A stretch of 64,000 nucleotides of DNA. It comes from Azonexus sp. (GTDB taxonomy: Bacteria; Pseudomonadota; Gammaproteobacteria; Burkholderiales; Rhodocyclaceae). Below the pieces are notes generated by a model. That model was not told the origin of the DNA, made no database searches, and worked only from the letters and a program-made list of their open reading frames with translations. Made by a program: the position numbers and the translations under genes. This document shows positions 45,220 through 54,064 of this stretch, piece by piece. The stretch covers positions 150,676 through 214,675 of the forward strand of contig NZ_JAKLLH010000002.1 in assembly GCF_023150235.1 (NCBI RefSeq). The letters run 5' to 3'. How positions within the stretch are numbered: the first letter of the stretch is position 1; each line of letters begins with the position of its first letter.

Positions 45220-46296
45220 TCAGTGTGGGAAGGGCCACAAACGCAGTTTCTCCTTGGTGATCTGCCACAGGCGGGCAAGCCCGTGCGGCTCGACGATCAG
45301 GAAGAACATGATCAATGCGCCGAAAATCAGGATCTGGATGTGCGAGACCGTGGCGCTCGAGAACGGGAGGCCGAAGAGGCCGGCAAAGAAGGGCAGCAGC
45401 ACGTCGAGCAGGATCGGCAGCAGCAGGATGAAGGCAGCACCGAGGAAGCTGCCCATGATCGAGCCGACTCCGCCGATGATGATCATGAACAGGATCTTGA
45501 ACGACATGTCGAGCGAGAAGCCATCCGGTTCGACCGAGCCGAGGTAGCAGAAGGCGTAGAGGGCACCGGCGACACCGCAGTAGAAGGAGCTGATGGCAAA
45601 GGCGAGCAGCTTGGTCGGCATCAGGCGGATGCCGATCACCGAAGCCGCCACGTCCATGTCGCGAACCGCCATCCAGGCGCGGCCGGTCGATGAGCGGACC
45701 AGGTTCTTCGCGGCCAGGGCCAGTACAACCACGATCGACAGGACCAACAGGTATTTTTCGGTCGGCGTCTTCAGCTCATGACCGAAGATGATCAGTTGCT
45801 GGGTTGAAATCACGCCTGACGAGGAGTTGTTCGACAGCCAGGGGAATTTGGTCAGGCACCAGACGATGAAGAACTGGGCGGCCAGGGTGGCCACGGCGAG
45901 GTAGAAACCCTTGATCCGCAGCGACGGCAGTCCGAAGAGGATACCGACGGCGGCTGCGGTGAGACCGCCGCAGAGGAAGGAGATCAGGATCGGGATCCCT
46001 TCGATCCGCAACTGGAAGTTGTACGCCGCATAGGCACCGACAGCCATGAAAGCGGCCGAGCCGAGCGACAGCTGGCCGGCGTAACCGGTCAGGATGTTGA
46101 GCCCGAGCGCCGCCAGGAAAAAAATCAGGAAGGGGATCAGGATCGCCGAGAACCAGTATTCACTGGCGAACAACGGTACTCCGATGAAGGCGATCAGCAG
46201 CAGGGTAATGACCCCGATCCGGTCTTGGCGGATCGGGAATAGCTGCTGGTCGGCCGCGTAAGTGGTCTTGAATTGACCGGCTTCACGATAAAGCAT
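45220..46296 (-). CDS. Liv-type ABC transporter permease (LivM-like), second system
   Basis: A 358-residue permease with about nine helices. FFLAALGLNILTGYAGQLSLG and LRIKGFYLAVATLAAQFFIV are LivM hallmarks; the coupling loop is AVRDMDVAASVIGIRLMP. It has an N-terminal cytoplasmic extension of about 25 residues before helix 1 (LYREAGQFKTTYAADQQLFP). It follows the LivH-like gene by 46 bases and precedes the binding-protein gene. Confidence 0.95.
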   Translation of the reverse strand: MLYREAGQFKTTYAADQQLFPIRQDRIGVITLLLIAFIGVPLFASEYWFSAILIPFLIFFLAALGLNILTGYAGQLSLGSAAFMAVGAYAAYNFQLRIEGIPILISFLCGGLTAAAVGILFGLPSLRIKGFYLAVATLAAQFFIVWCLTKFPWLSNNSSSGVISTQQLIIFGHELKTPTEKYLLVLSIVVVLALAAKNLVRSSTGRAWMAVRDMDVAASVIGIRLMPTKLLAFAISSFYCGVAGALYAFCYLGSVEPDGFSLDMSFKILFMIIIGGVGSIMGSFLGAAFILLLPILLDVLLPFFAGLFGLPFSSATVSHIQILIFGALIMFFLIVEPHGLARLWQITKEKLRLWPFPH

Positions 46297-46342
46297 GTTT
46301 TTTAGTCCTTATTCGCTAGTATTTGCTCGGGGAGCAAAGGCG

Positions 46343-47257
46343 TTACACGCGGTCGATATGCTTCTCGCCGAACAGGCCTTCCGGGCGAACCAGCAGGAAG
46401 AGCAGGGCGAGAACGTAGGGGAACCAGCCTTCGATACCGCCGAAGTTGCCGCCGAACAGGTTCTGCATCACCGGCGGAATGTAGATCTCGGCCAGTTTTT
46501 CCGATGCGCCGATGATCAGTCCGCCGACGATTGCGCCAGGAACCGAGGTGAAGCCACCGAGGATCAGCACCGGCAAGGCTTTCAGCGCGGTGAAAGTGAG
46601 CGCGAACTGGACTCCGTTGCGGGCACCCCACATCATCCCGGCAACCAGTGCGACAAAGCCGGCGACGCCCCAGACGATGGCCCAGATGTTCTGCAGAGGA
46701 ATGCCGATCGACAGCGCAGCCTGGTGATCGTCGGCGACGGCACGCAGCGCCCGGCCGATCCGGGTGTATTGGAAGAACAGCGCCAGCGTCGCGACCAGAA
46801 CCGAGGCGACCAGCGCGGCGACCAGGTCGAAGCGGGAAATCACCATGTTGAAATTTTCGAGGATGTACTCGATCGGTTCGTCGACGATGCCGACATCCAG
46901 TGCCCGCGGTTCGGAGCCGAAAATCATCGGTGCCAGGCCTTCGATGAAGAAAGCCAGGCCGATGGTGGCCATGAACAGCGCGATCGGCGGCTGGTTGACC
47001 AGCTTGCGCAGCACGAATTTTTCGGTCGCGATGCCGAACAGGGTCATGATCGCAAAGGCGAGGATGACCGCCAGCCACAGTGGCGCACCTTTCTCCATGC
47101 AGCCGACGACCGATAGCGCAGCCAGGTAGACCATTGCGCCCTGGGCGAAATTGAAGACGCCGGAGGCTTTGTAGATCATCACGAAACCGAGGGCTACCAG
47201 GGCGTACATGACGCCGGACAGTAGCCCGCCAATCAGGACTTCAAAAAAGAAGTTCAT
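46343..47257 (-). CDS. Liv-type ABC transporter permease (LivH-like), second system
   Basis: A 304-residue permease with about eight helices. FEVLIGGLLSGVMYALVALG and GVFNFAQGAMVYLAAL correspond to the LivH N-terminal signature; the coupling loop is RAVADDHQAALSIGIPLQ. It starts 12 bases after the LivG-like gene ends and forms the channel with the LivM-like protein. Confidence 0.95.
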   Translation of the reverse strand: MNFFFEVLIGGLLSGVMYALVALGFVMIYKASGVFNFAQGAMVYLAALSVVGCMEKGAPLWLAVILAFAIMTLFGIATEKFVLRKLVNQPPIALFMATIGLAFFIEGLAPMIFGSEPRALDVGIVDEPIEYILENFNMVISRFDLVAALVASVLVATLALFFQYTRIGRALRAVADDHQAALSIGIPLQNIWAIVWGVAGFVALVAGMMWGARNGVQFALTFTALKALPVLILGGFTSVPGAIVGGLIIGASEKLAEIYIPPVMQNLFGGNFGGIEGWFPYVLALLFLLVRPEGLFGEKHIDRV

Positions 47258-47269
47258 CTGCCTGTCTCC

Positions 47270-48052
47270 TTAGTGTCCGGCGCCGAGATAGGCGCGGATC
47301 ACGTCTTCGTTGTTTTTCACGTCGTCGGGCAGTCCGTCGCCGATTTTCTTGCCGTAGTCGAGTACGACGACGCGGTCGGAAATATCCATGACCACGCCCA
47401 TGTCGTGTTCGATCAGGACGATGGTGGTCCCGAACTGGTCATTGACGTCGAGGATGAAGCGGCACATGTCCTGCTTCTCCTCGACGTTCATGCCCGCCAT
47501 CGGCTCGTCGAGCAGCAGCATCGACGGTTCGGCAGCCAGTGCCCGACCCAGTTCGACGCGCTTCTGCAGGCCGTAGGGCAGGCGTCCGACCGGGGTTTTG
47601 CGGATGTGCTGGATTTCCAGGAAGTCGATCACCTCTTCGACCTTGCGCCGGTGTTCCAGCTCTTCATTCTTGGCCCGGCCAAACCACAGCGCATGCTCGA
47701 TGAAGTTGGACTTCATCTTGGTAATGCGCCCGGTCATGATGTTGTCGAGCACGCTCATGCCCTTGAACAGCGCGATGTTCTGGAAGGTGCGCGCGATATT
47801 CTGCTGCGCCGCCATGTGCGGCTCCATCTTCCGGCGTTCCTGACCGTGCCAGAAAATTTTGCCGTCCTGTGGGTGGTAAACGCCGTTGATGACGTTCAGC
47901 ATCGAACTCTTGCCGGCCCCGTTGGGGCCGATGATCGAGCGGATTTCGTGTTCGCGGACGTCGAAGGAAATGTCGGTTAGCGCCTTGACGCCGCCGAAGC
48001 GCAGGGAAATATTCTGCAGGTCGAGAATGACGTCGCCTATTTTCTTGGACAT
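47270..48052 (-). CDS. Liv-type ABC transporter ATPase (LivG-like), second system
   Basis: A 260-residue ATPase with Walker A GPNGAGKSSM, NIARTFQNIALFKGMSVLDN, signature LPYGLQKRVELGRAL and Walker B MLLLDEPMAGMN. Length and motifs match LivG; the signature has LPYG instead of the usual LSGG, which is normal for this branch. It starts one base before the end of the acyl-CoA synthetase gene region, so translation of the two is probably coupled. Confidence 0.95.
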   Translation of the reverse strand: MSKKIGDVILDLQNISLRFGGVKALTDISFDVREHEIRSIIGPNGAGKSSMLNVINGVYHPQDGKIFWHGQERRKMEPHMAAQQNIARTFQNIALFKGMSVLDNIMTGRITKMKSNFIEHALWFGRAKNEELEHRRKVEEVIDFLEIQHIRKTPVGRLPYGLQKRVELGRALAAEPSMLLLDEPMAGMNVEEKQDMCRFILDVNDQFGTTIVLIEHDMGVVMDISDRVVVLDYGKKIGDGLPDDVKNNEDVIRAYLGAGH

Positions 48053-48053
48053 G

Positions 48054-50021
48054 TCAGGCAGCCTTTTTCGCGATCGGGAAGGTCTTGGCGTCGACGATTT
48101 TGAGGTCGGCGGATACCTTGCCGCGACGACCGTCCTCGAACTTGACCTCGGTTTCGATGAACTGATTCGTCTTGCCTTCGTAGAGGGCGTCGATCAGCAC
48201 CTTGTATTTCTCGGCAACGAAGTTGCGCCGAACCTTGCGGGTGCGGGTCAGTTCGTCGTCGTCGGGGTCCAGTTCCTTGTGCAGAATCAGGAAACGATGA
48301 ACCTGTGAGTCGGCCATCATCGTGTCGTGCACCAGATCGGCATTGACCTGCTCGATACATTCGCGGAGCAGTTCGAGAACCTCAATCTTGCAGGCCAGAT
48401 CGGTGTAGCCGGCATAGGCGATCCCGCGCCGTTCGGCCCAGTTGCCGACCGCCCCCATGTCGATGTTGATGAAGGCGCAGACCTGTTCCCGGTTGGCGCC
48501 GAAGCAGACGGCTTCCTTGACGTACTGGAAGAACTTGAGCTTGTTCTCGATGTAGTTGGGCGCGAACATCGCCCCGTTGGACAGTTTGCCGACATCCTTG
48601 GCGCGGTCGATGATCTTCAGGTGACCGTCTTCGTCGAGGAAGCCGGCATCGCCGGTGAGAAAATAGCCGTCGCCATTGATCGATTCGGCGGTGGCATCCG
48701 GGCGCTTGTAGTACTCCTTGAGCAGCATCGGGCCTTTGACCAGCACTTCGCCGTTGTCGGCAATCTTAATGTCGACGCCGGGTGCTGGCTGGCCGACCGA
48801 GTCGAATTTGATCTGGCTGTCGGGCTGCATGCAGACGTAGGCGCAGGTTTCGGTCTGACCGTAGAACTGCTTCAGATTGATTCCGATCGAGCGGTAAAAC
48901 TTGAACAGGTCGGGGCCGATGGCCGCGCCGGCGGTGTAGGCCACCTTGATGCGGCTCATGCCGAGCACATTGCGCAACGGCCCGTAAACCAGCAGGTTGC
49001 CCAGTGCGTACTGCATGCGTTCGCCAAAGGCGACCGACTTGCCGTCGAGGATGTCGGCGCCGCAACGTTTCGCCACTTCCATGAAATGGTGGAACATCCG
49101 GTATTTCAGCTTGCCGGCATCCTCCATGCGAATCATGACCGAGGTCAGCAGACTCTCGAAAACGCGGGGTGGGGCGAAGTAATAGGTCGGCCCGATCTCG
49201 CGCAGGTCGCTCATCACGGTATCGCCGGATTCCGGGCAGTTGATGGTGAAGCCGGCAACCAGCGCCTGAGCGTAGGAAAAAAGGTGATCGCCGACCCAGG
49301 CCATGGGCAGGTAGGAAAGGATGTCGCCATCCGCACCCATGCGGTCGACCTGAACGCCACCCTGGGCCGCGGCGATGAACGCGGTGTGTGTTTGGCAGAC
49401 CCCCTTGGGCTTGCCGGTGGTGCCCGAGGTGTAAAGCATCACCGAGGTATCGTCGTAATGGCCTTTTTCAACTTCGCCATTGAGAAAATCCGGGTGGTTG
49501 CGATCATGAATCCGCCCCATTTCCATCAAGGCGTGGATGTCATGCAGGAAGGTCTGATTGTAGTGCCGCATGCCACGAGGGTCGTCGTAGACGATATGTT
49601 CCAGAGCCGGGAGCTGCTCGCGGATTTCGAGCAGTTTGTCGACCTGTTCCTGGTCCTCGACGATGGCAAAGCGGATGCTGGCATCCTGCAGGACGAAGAG
49701 CATCTCGGCAGCCACGGCATCCTGGTAAAGCGGCACGGGCACGCCGCCAAGACATTGCGCCGCGGTCATCATCATGTACAGGTGCGGTCGGTTGTCACCG
49801 ATGATGGCAAGATTGTCGCCACGCTTGAAACCGAGCTCCGACAAGCCGCAGGCGAGAGCACGGACGCGTTCGGCAACTTCGCTCCAGGACCAGGTCTGCC
49901 AGATGCCAAGATATTTTTCCCGCATTGCTGGCGCATTCGGCCGGGTACGGGCATGGTTGAAAAGCAGCCGCGGGAAGGTGTGCAAACCATCCAGCGCGGC
50001 GTAATTCGCCTGCGTCGGCAT
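48054..50021 (-). CDS. Long-chain acyl-CoA synthetase-like AMP-dependent ligase
   Basis: A 655-residue ANL enzyme. The phosphate loop is VMLYTSGTTGKPKGVCQTHT (about 193-212), the acyl/AMP motif FYGQTETCAYVCM and the hinge motif DGYFLTGDAGFLDEDGHLKI with RAKDVGKLSNGAMF. The length and the late sequence place it with the bubblegum/ACS-like group acting on long-chain, aromatic or steroid acids. It is the first gene of the second liv-like operon and is one base from the LivG-like gene. That order (ligase, then importer, then a second ligase) suggests that the imported substrate is an acid destined for CoA-dependent degradation. Confidence 0.9.
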   Translation of the reverse strand: MPTQANYAALDGLHTFPRLLFNHARTRPNAPAMREKYLGIWQTWSWSEVAERVRALACGLSELGFKRGDNLAIIGDNRPHLYMMMTAAQCLGGVPVPLYQDAVAAEMLFVLQDASIRFAIVEDQEQVDKLLEIREQLPALEHIVYDDPRGMRHYNQTFLHDIHALMEMGRIHDRNHPDFLNGEVEKGHYDDTSVMLYTSGTTGKPKGVCQTHTAFIAAAQGGVQVDRMGADGDILSYLPMAWVGDHLFSYAQALVAGFTINCPESGDTVMSDLREIGPTYYFAPPRVFESLLTSVMIRMEDAGKLKYRMFHHFMEVAKRCGADILDGKSVAFGERMQYALGNLLVYGPLRNVLGMSRIKVAYTAGAAIGPDLFKFYRSIGINLKQFYGQTETCAYVCMQPDSQIKFDSVGQPAPGVDIKIADNGEVLVKGPMLLKEYYKRPDATAESINGDGYFLTGDAGFLDEDGHLKIIDRAKDVGKLSNGAMFAPNYIENKLKFFQYVKEAVCFGANREQVCAFINIDMGAVGNWAERRGIAYAGYTDLACKIEVLELLRECIEQVNADLVHDTMMADSQVHRFLILHKELDPDDDELTRTRKVRRNFVAEKYKVLIDALYEGKTNQFIETEVKFEDGRRGKVSADLKIVDAKTFPIAKKAA

Positions 50022-50175
50022 TTAGTGTCTCCTCATGCCGCACTTTCGGGGTGCGGTCTAACGTTCGTTTTGAATGGTTGATGCATTCTGACCACGACCT
50101 TGACTTGCGTAAACCTTGCAGCGCAGCAAAACGTCATTGACCATTGGTTGATTCAGTGTAGGGAAGGGCTCAGCT

Positions 50176-50199
50176 TATAATTGTCGTCCGGCGGACAAT
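50176..50199 (+). promoter_or_regulatory. Promoter -10 and inverted repeat before the Crp/Fnr-type gene
   Basis: A perfect -10 hexamer TATAAT at 50176-50181 is overlapped by the inverted repeat ATTGTC-8-GACAAT (50180-50199), which would cover the transcription start. No good -35 is seen at the usual distance. The position suggests autoregulation or activator control of the regulator gene at 50212 or of the divergent ligase operon. Confidence 0.45.
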
Positions 50200-50211
50200 C
50201 CAGGAAAAAAT

Positions 50212-50886
50212 TTGAGAACAGCGGAAGATCTGCTCCGCTCCTCGCAATGGGGACGGACATTGAGCGAAGACGAGATCGAGCGTGCCCTTGCCGGCATTTT
50301 CGAGCGTAGTTACGCCGCCGGCGCTTTCGTCTGCATGAAAGGCGAGCCGGTCGATTACTGGATGGGGATGGTCAGTGGTCTGGGTAAAATGGCTAGCCAC
50401 TGGACGACCGGCAAGACAACCTCCTTTACTGGTATCAGCGACGGAGCCTGGTTCGGCGAGGGCTCGTTGCTGAAAAGCGAGGCGCGCCGCTACGACGTGA
50501 TGGCGATTCGCGAATCGCGGGTGGCGTTCATGAACAAAAGCACTTTTCTATGGTTGCTTGACCACAGCATTGGTTTCAACCGCTACCTGATCACTCAGCT
50601 CAACGAGCGCCTGGGCCAGTTTATCGGGATGATGGAAAACGAGCGCCTGCTCGATACCGATGCCCGTATCGCCCGGGGCCTGGCCGCTTTGTTCAACCCC
50701 GTGCTCTATCCGGGGACCCGTCGCTTGTTACAGATTTCGCAGGAAGAGCTGGGTTATCTGGCGGGGGTTTCGCGCCAGAGGGCGAACCAGGCAATCAAGG
50801 TGCTCGAAGATGCCGGCCTGGTGCGCAGCGAGTATGGTGGGATCAATGTTCTCGACCTCGAAGGCTTGCGCCGTTTTGGCGATTGA
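50212..50886 (+). CDS. Crp/Fnr-family transcriptional regulator
   Basis: A 224-residue regulator. The N-terminal cyclic-nucleotide-binding fold (about 20-135) includes GAFVCMKGEPVDYWMG and GAWFGEGSLLKSEARRYDVMA. There is a dimerisation helix and a C-terminal winged helix-turn-helix (about 150-220): LQISQEELGYLAGVSRQRAN and KVLEDAGLVRSEYGGINV. Cysteines for an FNR cluster are absent, so it is not an FNR oxygen sensor. The start is TTG at 50212 with AGGA nine bases upstream. It is divergent from the acyl-CoA synthetase and second liv-like operon, its most likely target. Confidence 0.88.
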   Translation: MRTAEDLLRSSQWGRTLSEDEIERALAGIFERSYAAGAFVCMKGEPVDYWMGMVSGLGKMASHWTTGKTTSFTGISDGAWFGEGSLLKSEARRYDVMAIRESRVAFMNKSTFLWLLDHSIGFNRYLITQLNERLGQFIGMMENERLLDTDARIARGLAALFNPVLYPGTRRLLQISQEELGYLAGVSRQRANQAIKVLEDAGLVRSEYGGINVLDLEGLRRFGD

Positions 50887-50893
50887 GCATCGA

Positions 50894-51793
50894 TCACGCA
50901 ATCTTGACCTGACACAAGGCTTCGACGGCCGGATGGCGGATGCGCCGTTCGCTTGAAATGGCGTAGATCTGCTCGCTGACACCCTGCATTTCGCCGATGC
51001 GGAGGGCATTGAGCTGCTGGCTTACCTGCGCTGCCAGCGCCAGCGGTGCCGGGAACAAACCGAGACCTCCGCGGCCGAAGGTATTGAGCAGGGCGTTGTC
51101 TTCGAATTCGCCGACGATGCGGGGGCGAACCTTGTATTCCTGTTGCAGGTTTTCCAGCCAGCGGTCGATGCGTGCGCGCAGCGCGTGGTGGCGGCTGGGG
51201 AGCAGTAGCGGCGCGGCGTCGAGCGAGGCGGGAAAATTCGCCGCGTGGCGCTTGGCCAGTTCCTCGCTGGCGAAAAGACCAGTGGCAAAATCGCCCAGTT
51301 GAGTGCTGAACAGTTTGAGGTTGCTGCCCCCGGGGGCGGGTCGGTCGGTGAGAACCACATCGAGGCGGTGCAGGGCCAGGTCGGCCAGCAGGTCGTCGAA
51401 TTCGTCCTCTTCGCAAATCAGGCGCAGTTCTCCGGGGGCTGTCACCAGGGTGTTCAGGAGTTGATAGGCCAGTAGTTTGGGAATCCCGTCCGTAATGCCG
51501 GCGCGCAGGCGCAAAATGCCGCTGCTATCGTGCTGTTGCACTGCGTCGAGCAGGGCTTCGCCTAGCTGGAAAATTTGGTCGGCGTAGCCTTGCACCATGC
51601 GTCCTACTTCGCTGAGCGCCAGGCCCCGCCCCTGCGGCACGAAGAGTGCCTTGCCGAGTTGCCCTTCAAGTAGCGAGAGTTGTCCGCTGATGGTCTGGAT
51701 TGCGACGCCGAGACGTTCGGCCGCGCGGGTGATGCTGCCTTCTTGGGCGACGACCCAGAAGTAGTGCAGGTGTTTGTAGTTGAGGTTCTGCAT
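50894..51793 (-). CDS. nhaR: LysR-family transcriptional regulator, NhaR-like
   Basis: A 299-residue LysR protein. The N-terminal helix-turn-helix reads NYKHLHYFWVVAQEGSITRA and AERLGVAIQTISGQLSLLEG (about 5-45), which is the NhaR type of start. The C-terminal effector domain (about 90-295) is complete. NhaR of E. coli activates the Na+/H+ antiporter gene and pga in response to sodium; no antiporter gene is beside it here, so the regulon is unknown. It converges with the Crp-type gene across seven bases and is divergent from htpX. Confidence 0.85.
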   Translation of the reverse strand: MQNLNYKHLHYFWVVAQEGSITRAAERLGVAIQTISGQLSLLEGQLGKALFVPQGRGLALSEVGRMVQGYADQIFQLGEALLDAVQQHDSSGILRLRAGITDGIPKLLAYQLLNTLVTAPGELRLICEEDEFDDLLADLALHRLDVVLTDRPAPGGSNLKLFSTQLGDFATGLFASEELAKRHAANFPASLDAAPLLLPSRHHALRARIDRWLENLQQEYKVRPRIVGEFEDNALLNTFGRGGLGLFPAPLALAAQVSQQLNALRIGEMQGVSEQIYAISSERRIRHPAVEALCQVKIA

Positions 51794-51896
51794 TTTTTCT
51801 TCGATAAAAACGTAATTTCACTCATTTTGCTGCTGTTTTTGTTGTTTGCGCAATGCGTTAGCATCGCGCCGTCCCTAATTTTTTCAGGAGAACGAG

Positions 51897-52772
51897 ATGA
51901 AACGTGTTCTGCTTTTCCTTGCAACCAATATTGCAGTGATGTTGGTCCTCGGCTTGGTAACCAGCCTTCTGGGGGTCAATCGCTTCCTGACAGCCAACGG
52001 TCTCAACCTTGGCATGTTGCTGGCCTTTGCCGGTGTAATCGGCTTCGGCGGGGCCTTCATTTCCCTGCTGATGTCCAAGCCGATGGCGAAATGGAGCACC
52101 GGTGCGCAGGTGATCGAGAACCCCTCTACCTCGACCGAACTGTGGTTGGTCGATACGGTTTCCCGGCTCGCCGGGCGTGCCGGCCTGCCGATGCCGGAGG
52201 TGGCGATTTATGAAGGTGAGCCGAATGCCTTTGCTACCGGGGCGACCAAGAACAGTTCGTTGGTGGCTGTCTCGACCGGGCTGTTGCAAAGCATGAGCCG
52301 TGAAGAGGTCGAGGCGGTACTGGCGCATGAAGTGGCACACATCGCCAATGGCGACATGGTGACGCTGACCCTGATCCAGGGGGTAGTGAACACCTTCGTG
52401 GTCTTCCTGTCGCGGGTGATTGCCTATGCGGTCGACAGTTTTCTCAGGAAGGACGAGGAATCCTCCTCCGGGCCGGGAATGGCTTACATGGCAACGAGCA
52501 TCGTTTGCGAGCTGTTGTTTGGCGTTCTCGCCAGCATCATCGTCGCCTGGTTCTCGCGGCAGCGTGAATTCCGTGCCGATGCCGGCGCCGCCCGCCTGAT
52601 GGGCAGCGCGCGTCCGATGCAGAATGCCCTCCGCCGCCTGGGTGGGCTGCATACCGAACCCTTGCCGCAGAATATGGCAGCCTCGGGGATTGCCGGTGGT
52701 GCGGGTTGGATGGCTTTGCTGGCCTCGCACCCGCCGCTGGAAGAGCGGATTGCTGCTTTGTCAGGAAATTGA
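51897..52772 (+). CDS. htpX: Membrane metalloprotease HtpX
   Basis: A 291-residue zinc protease of the inner membrane. N-terminal helices (about 5-25 and 35-55), the zinc site [15 protein letters not shown] (HExxH at about 141-145) with the third ligand Glu later in the [12 protein letters not shown] segment, and a helix pair near 155-215. It degrades misfolded membrane proteins in concert with FtsH. Length is the family norm (about 290). Ribosome site AGGAGAACGAG. Monocistronic; the following RND operon starts 53 bases downstream with no obvious terminator. Confidence 0.96.
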   Translation: MKRVLLFLATNIAVMLVLGLVTSLLGVNRFLTANGLNLGMLLAFAGVIGFGGAFISLLMSKPMAKWSTGAQVIENPSTSTELWLVDTVSRLAGRAGLPMPEVAIYEGEPNAFATGATKNSSLVAVSTGLLQSMSREEVEAVLAHEVAHIANGDMVTLTLIQGVVNTFVVFLSRVIAYAVDSFLRKDEESSSGPGMAYMATSIVCELLFGVLASIIVAWFSRQREFRADAGAARLMGSARPMQNALRRLGGLHTEPLPQNMAASGIAGGAGWMALLASHPPLEERIAALSGN

Positions 52773-52825
52773 CTGTTAGCTGACGAATTGCTGACAACTT
52801 GATCCTCTTTTGGTACATTCCGCGG

Positions 52826-54064
52826 ATGATGCAACGCACAAAAATGCTTCTTGCCTGTTGCCTGGCCTCGGCGCTGTCGCTGGGCCAGGCCGCAGAATAC
52901 GATCTGCCGGCACTGGAAAAGATGGCGCTTTCCAGTAGCAGGACGGCGCTGGCTGCTCGCGATCAACTGCTGGCGGCACGTTATGCCGCCGAGTCGGCTC
53001 GTGCTTTTCCTAATCCCGAGTTGGAATATCTGGCCGGCAATCAGCGCAGTCGTGCCGGCCTCGGCGTGGCCGGCGATGCTCGCAGCGTTTCCCTCAGCCA
53101 GCCGCTCGATCTGCCCTGGCGGCGTATGCCGCGAATTGCGGCGGCGGATGCAGGTTTCGAGGTGGCAACGGCTGCCGCCGGGATGCAGGAGGCCGATCTT
53201 CTGGTCAGCCTGCGGACTCGCTATTTCAATCTGCTGCGCCGCGAGGCCGAGTTGAAAAATGCCCGCGAAGACGTGTCGACCGTGGAAGAAATGCACTCAC
53301 GCATTGCCATGCGCGTGCAGACCGGCGAGGCTGCCCGTTTCGAGCTGATCAAGGCTGATGCCGAATTGCTCAATGCGCGCAAGAATCTTCAGGCGGCGGG
53401 TGTTCGGGTTGAGCAGGCTCGTTCTCAACTGCGGCAGGCGGTGGGCGATGGCCTGCCTGCCGCTTTCACCCTCACCGGGCGCCTGCGCGATGTGCCGCAG
53501 CTTCCCGAGCTTGAGCGTTTGCGTTCGGAAATGCTGCAATACAGTCCGGACCTGAAGCGTGCGCAGGCCGAGGTTCAGCGTGCGGAACGGCTGCTGGAGC
53601 TGGAGAAATCCCTGCGCCTGCCGGCGGTGGCGCTGCGTGCCGGTGTTGACGAGGACCCGGAACTGCGAACTTCGCGCCTTGGGTTGCAGTTCAGCATTCC
53701 TCTCTGGGACCGGCGCCAGGCGCCGCTTGCCGAGGCGGCGGCCCAGCTCTCGCGCAGCCGGCATGAATTCGAGGGGCAGCGTTTTTCCCTCGCACAGGGG
53801 CTGGAAATTGCCTACCAGCAATATGAAATTGCCCTGGCGCAGGTGAGTGCGCTGGAATCCGGGATCGTTCGCCAGGCCGAAGCGGCTTTGCGCGTGGCGA
53901 CGGCTGCCTATCGTTTTGGCGAGCGTGGATTCCTTGAAGTCCTGGACGCCCAGCGTGTATTCCGTGCTGCGCGGGCCGAATTGATCCTTGCCCGGCACGA
54001 ACTGGCTGGCGCCTGGATCGAGATTGAACGATTGAGAGCTTTGCCCAAGGAAGAAAAACAATGA
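52826..54064 (+). CDS. Outer membrane efflux protein of a heavy-metal RND system (TolC/CzcC type)
   Basis: About 412 residues with a signal peptide (RTKMLLACCLASALSLGQAA). The body is the long helical OEP repeat of the TolC family, including RNLEV-like repeats such as ELEYLAGNQRSRAG and, in the second half, LGLQFSIPLWDRRQAPLAEA. It would form the outer-membrane tunnel for the tripartite pump. Two adjacent ATGs (52826 and 52829) are possible. A half copy of the dispersed palindrome (53275-53287) gives the VSTVEE residues. Its last codon overlaps the adaptor gene (ATGA). Confidence 0.9.
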   Translation: MMQRTKMLLACCLASALSLGQAAEYDLPALEKMALSSSRTALAARDQLLAARYAAESARAFPNPELEYLAGNQRSRAGLGVAGDARSVSLSQPLDLPWRRMPRIAAADAGFEVATAAAGMQEADLLVSLRTRYFNLLRREAELKNAREDVSTVEEMHSRIAMRVQTGEAARFELIKADAELLNARKNLQAAGVRVEQARSQLRQAVGDGLPAAFTLTGRLRDVPQLPELERLRSEMLQYSPDLKRAQAEVQRAERLLELEKSLRLPAVALRAGVDEDPELRTSRLGLQFSIPLWDRRQAPLAEAAAQLSRSRHEFEGQRFSLAQGLEIAYQQYEIALAQVSALESGIVRQAEAALRVATAAYRFGERGFLEVLDAQRVFRAARAELILARHELAGAWIEIERLRALPKEEKQ

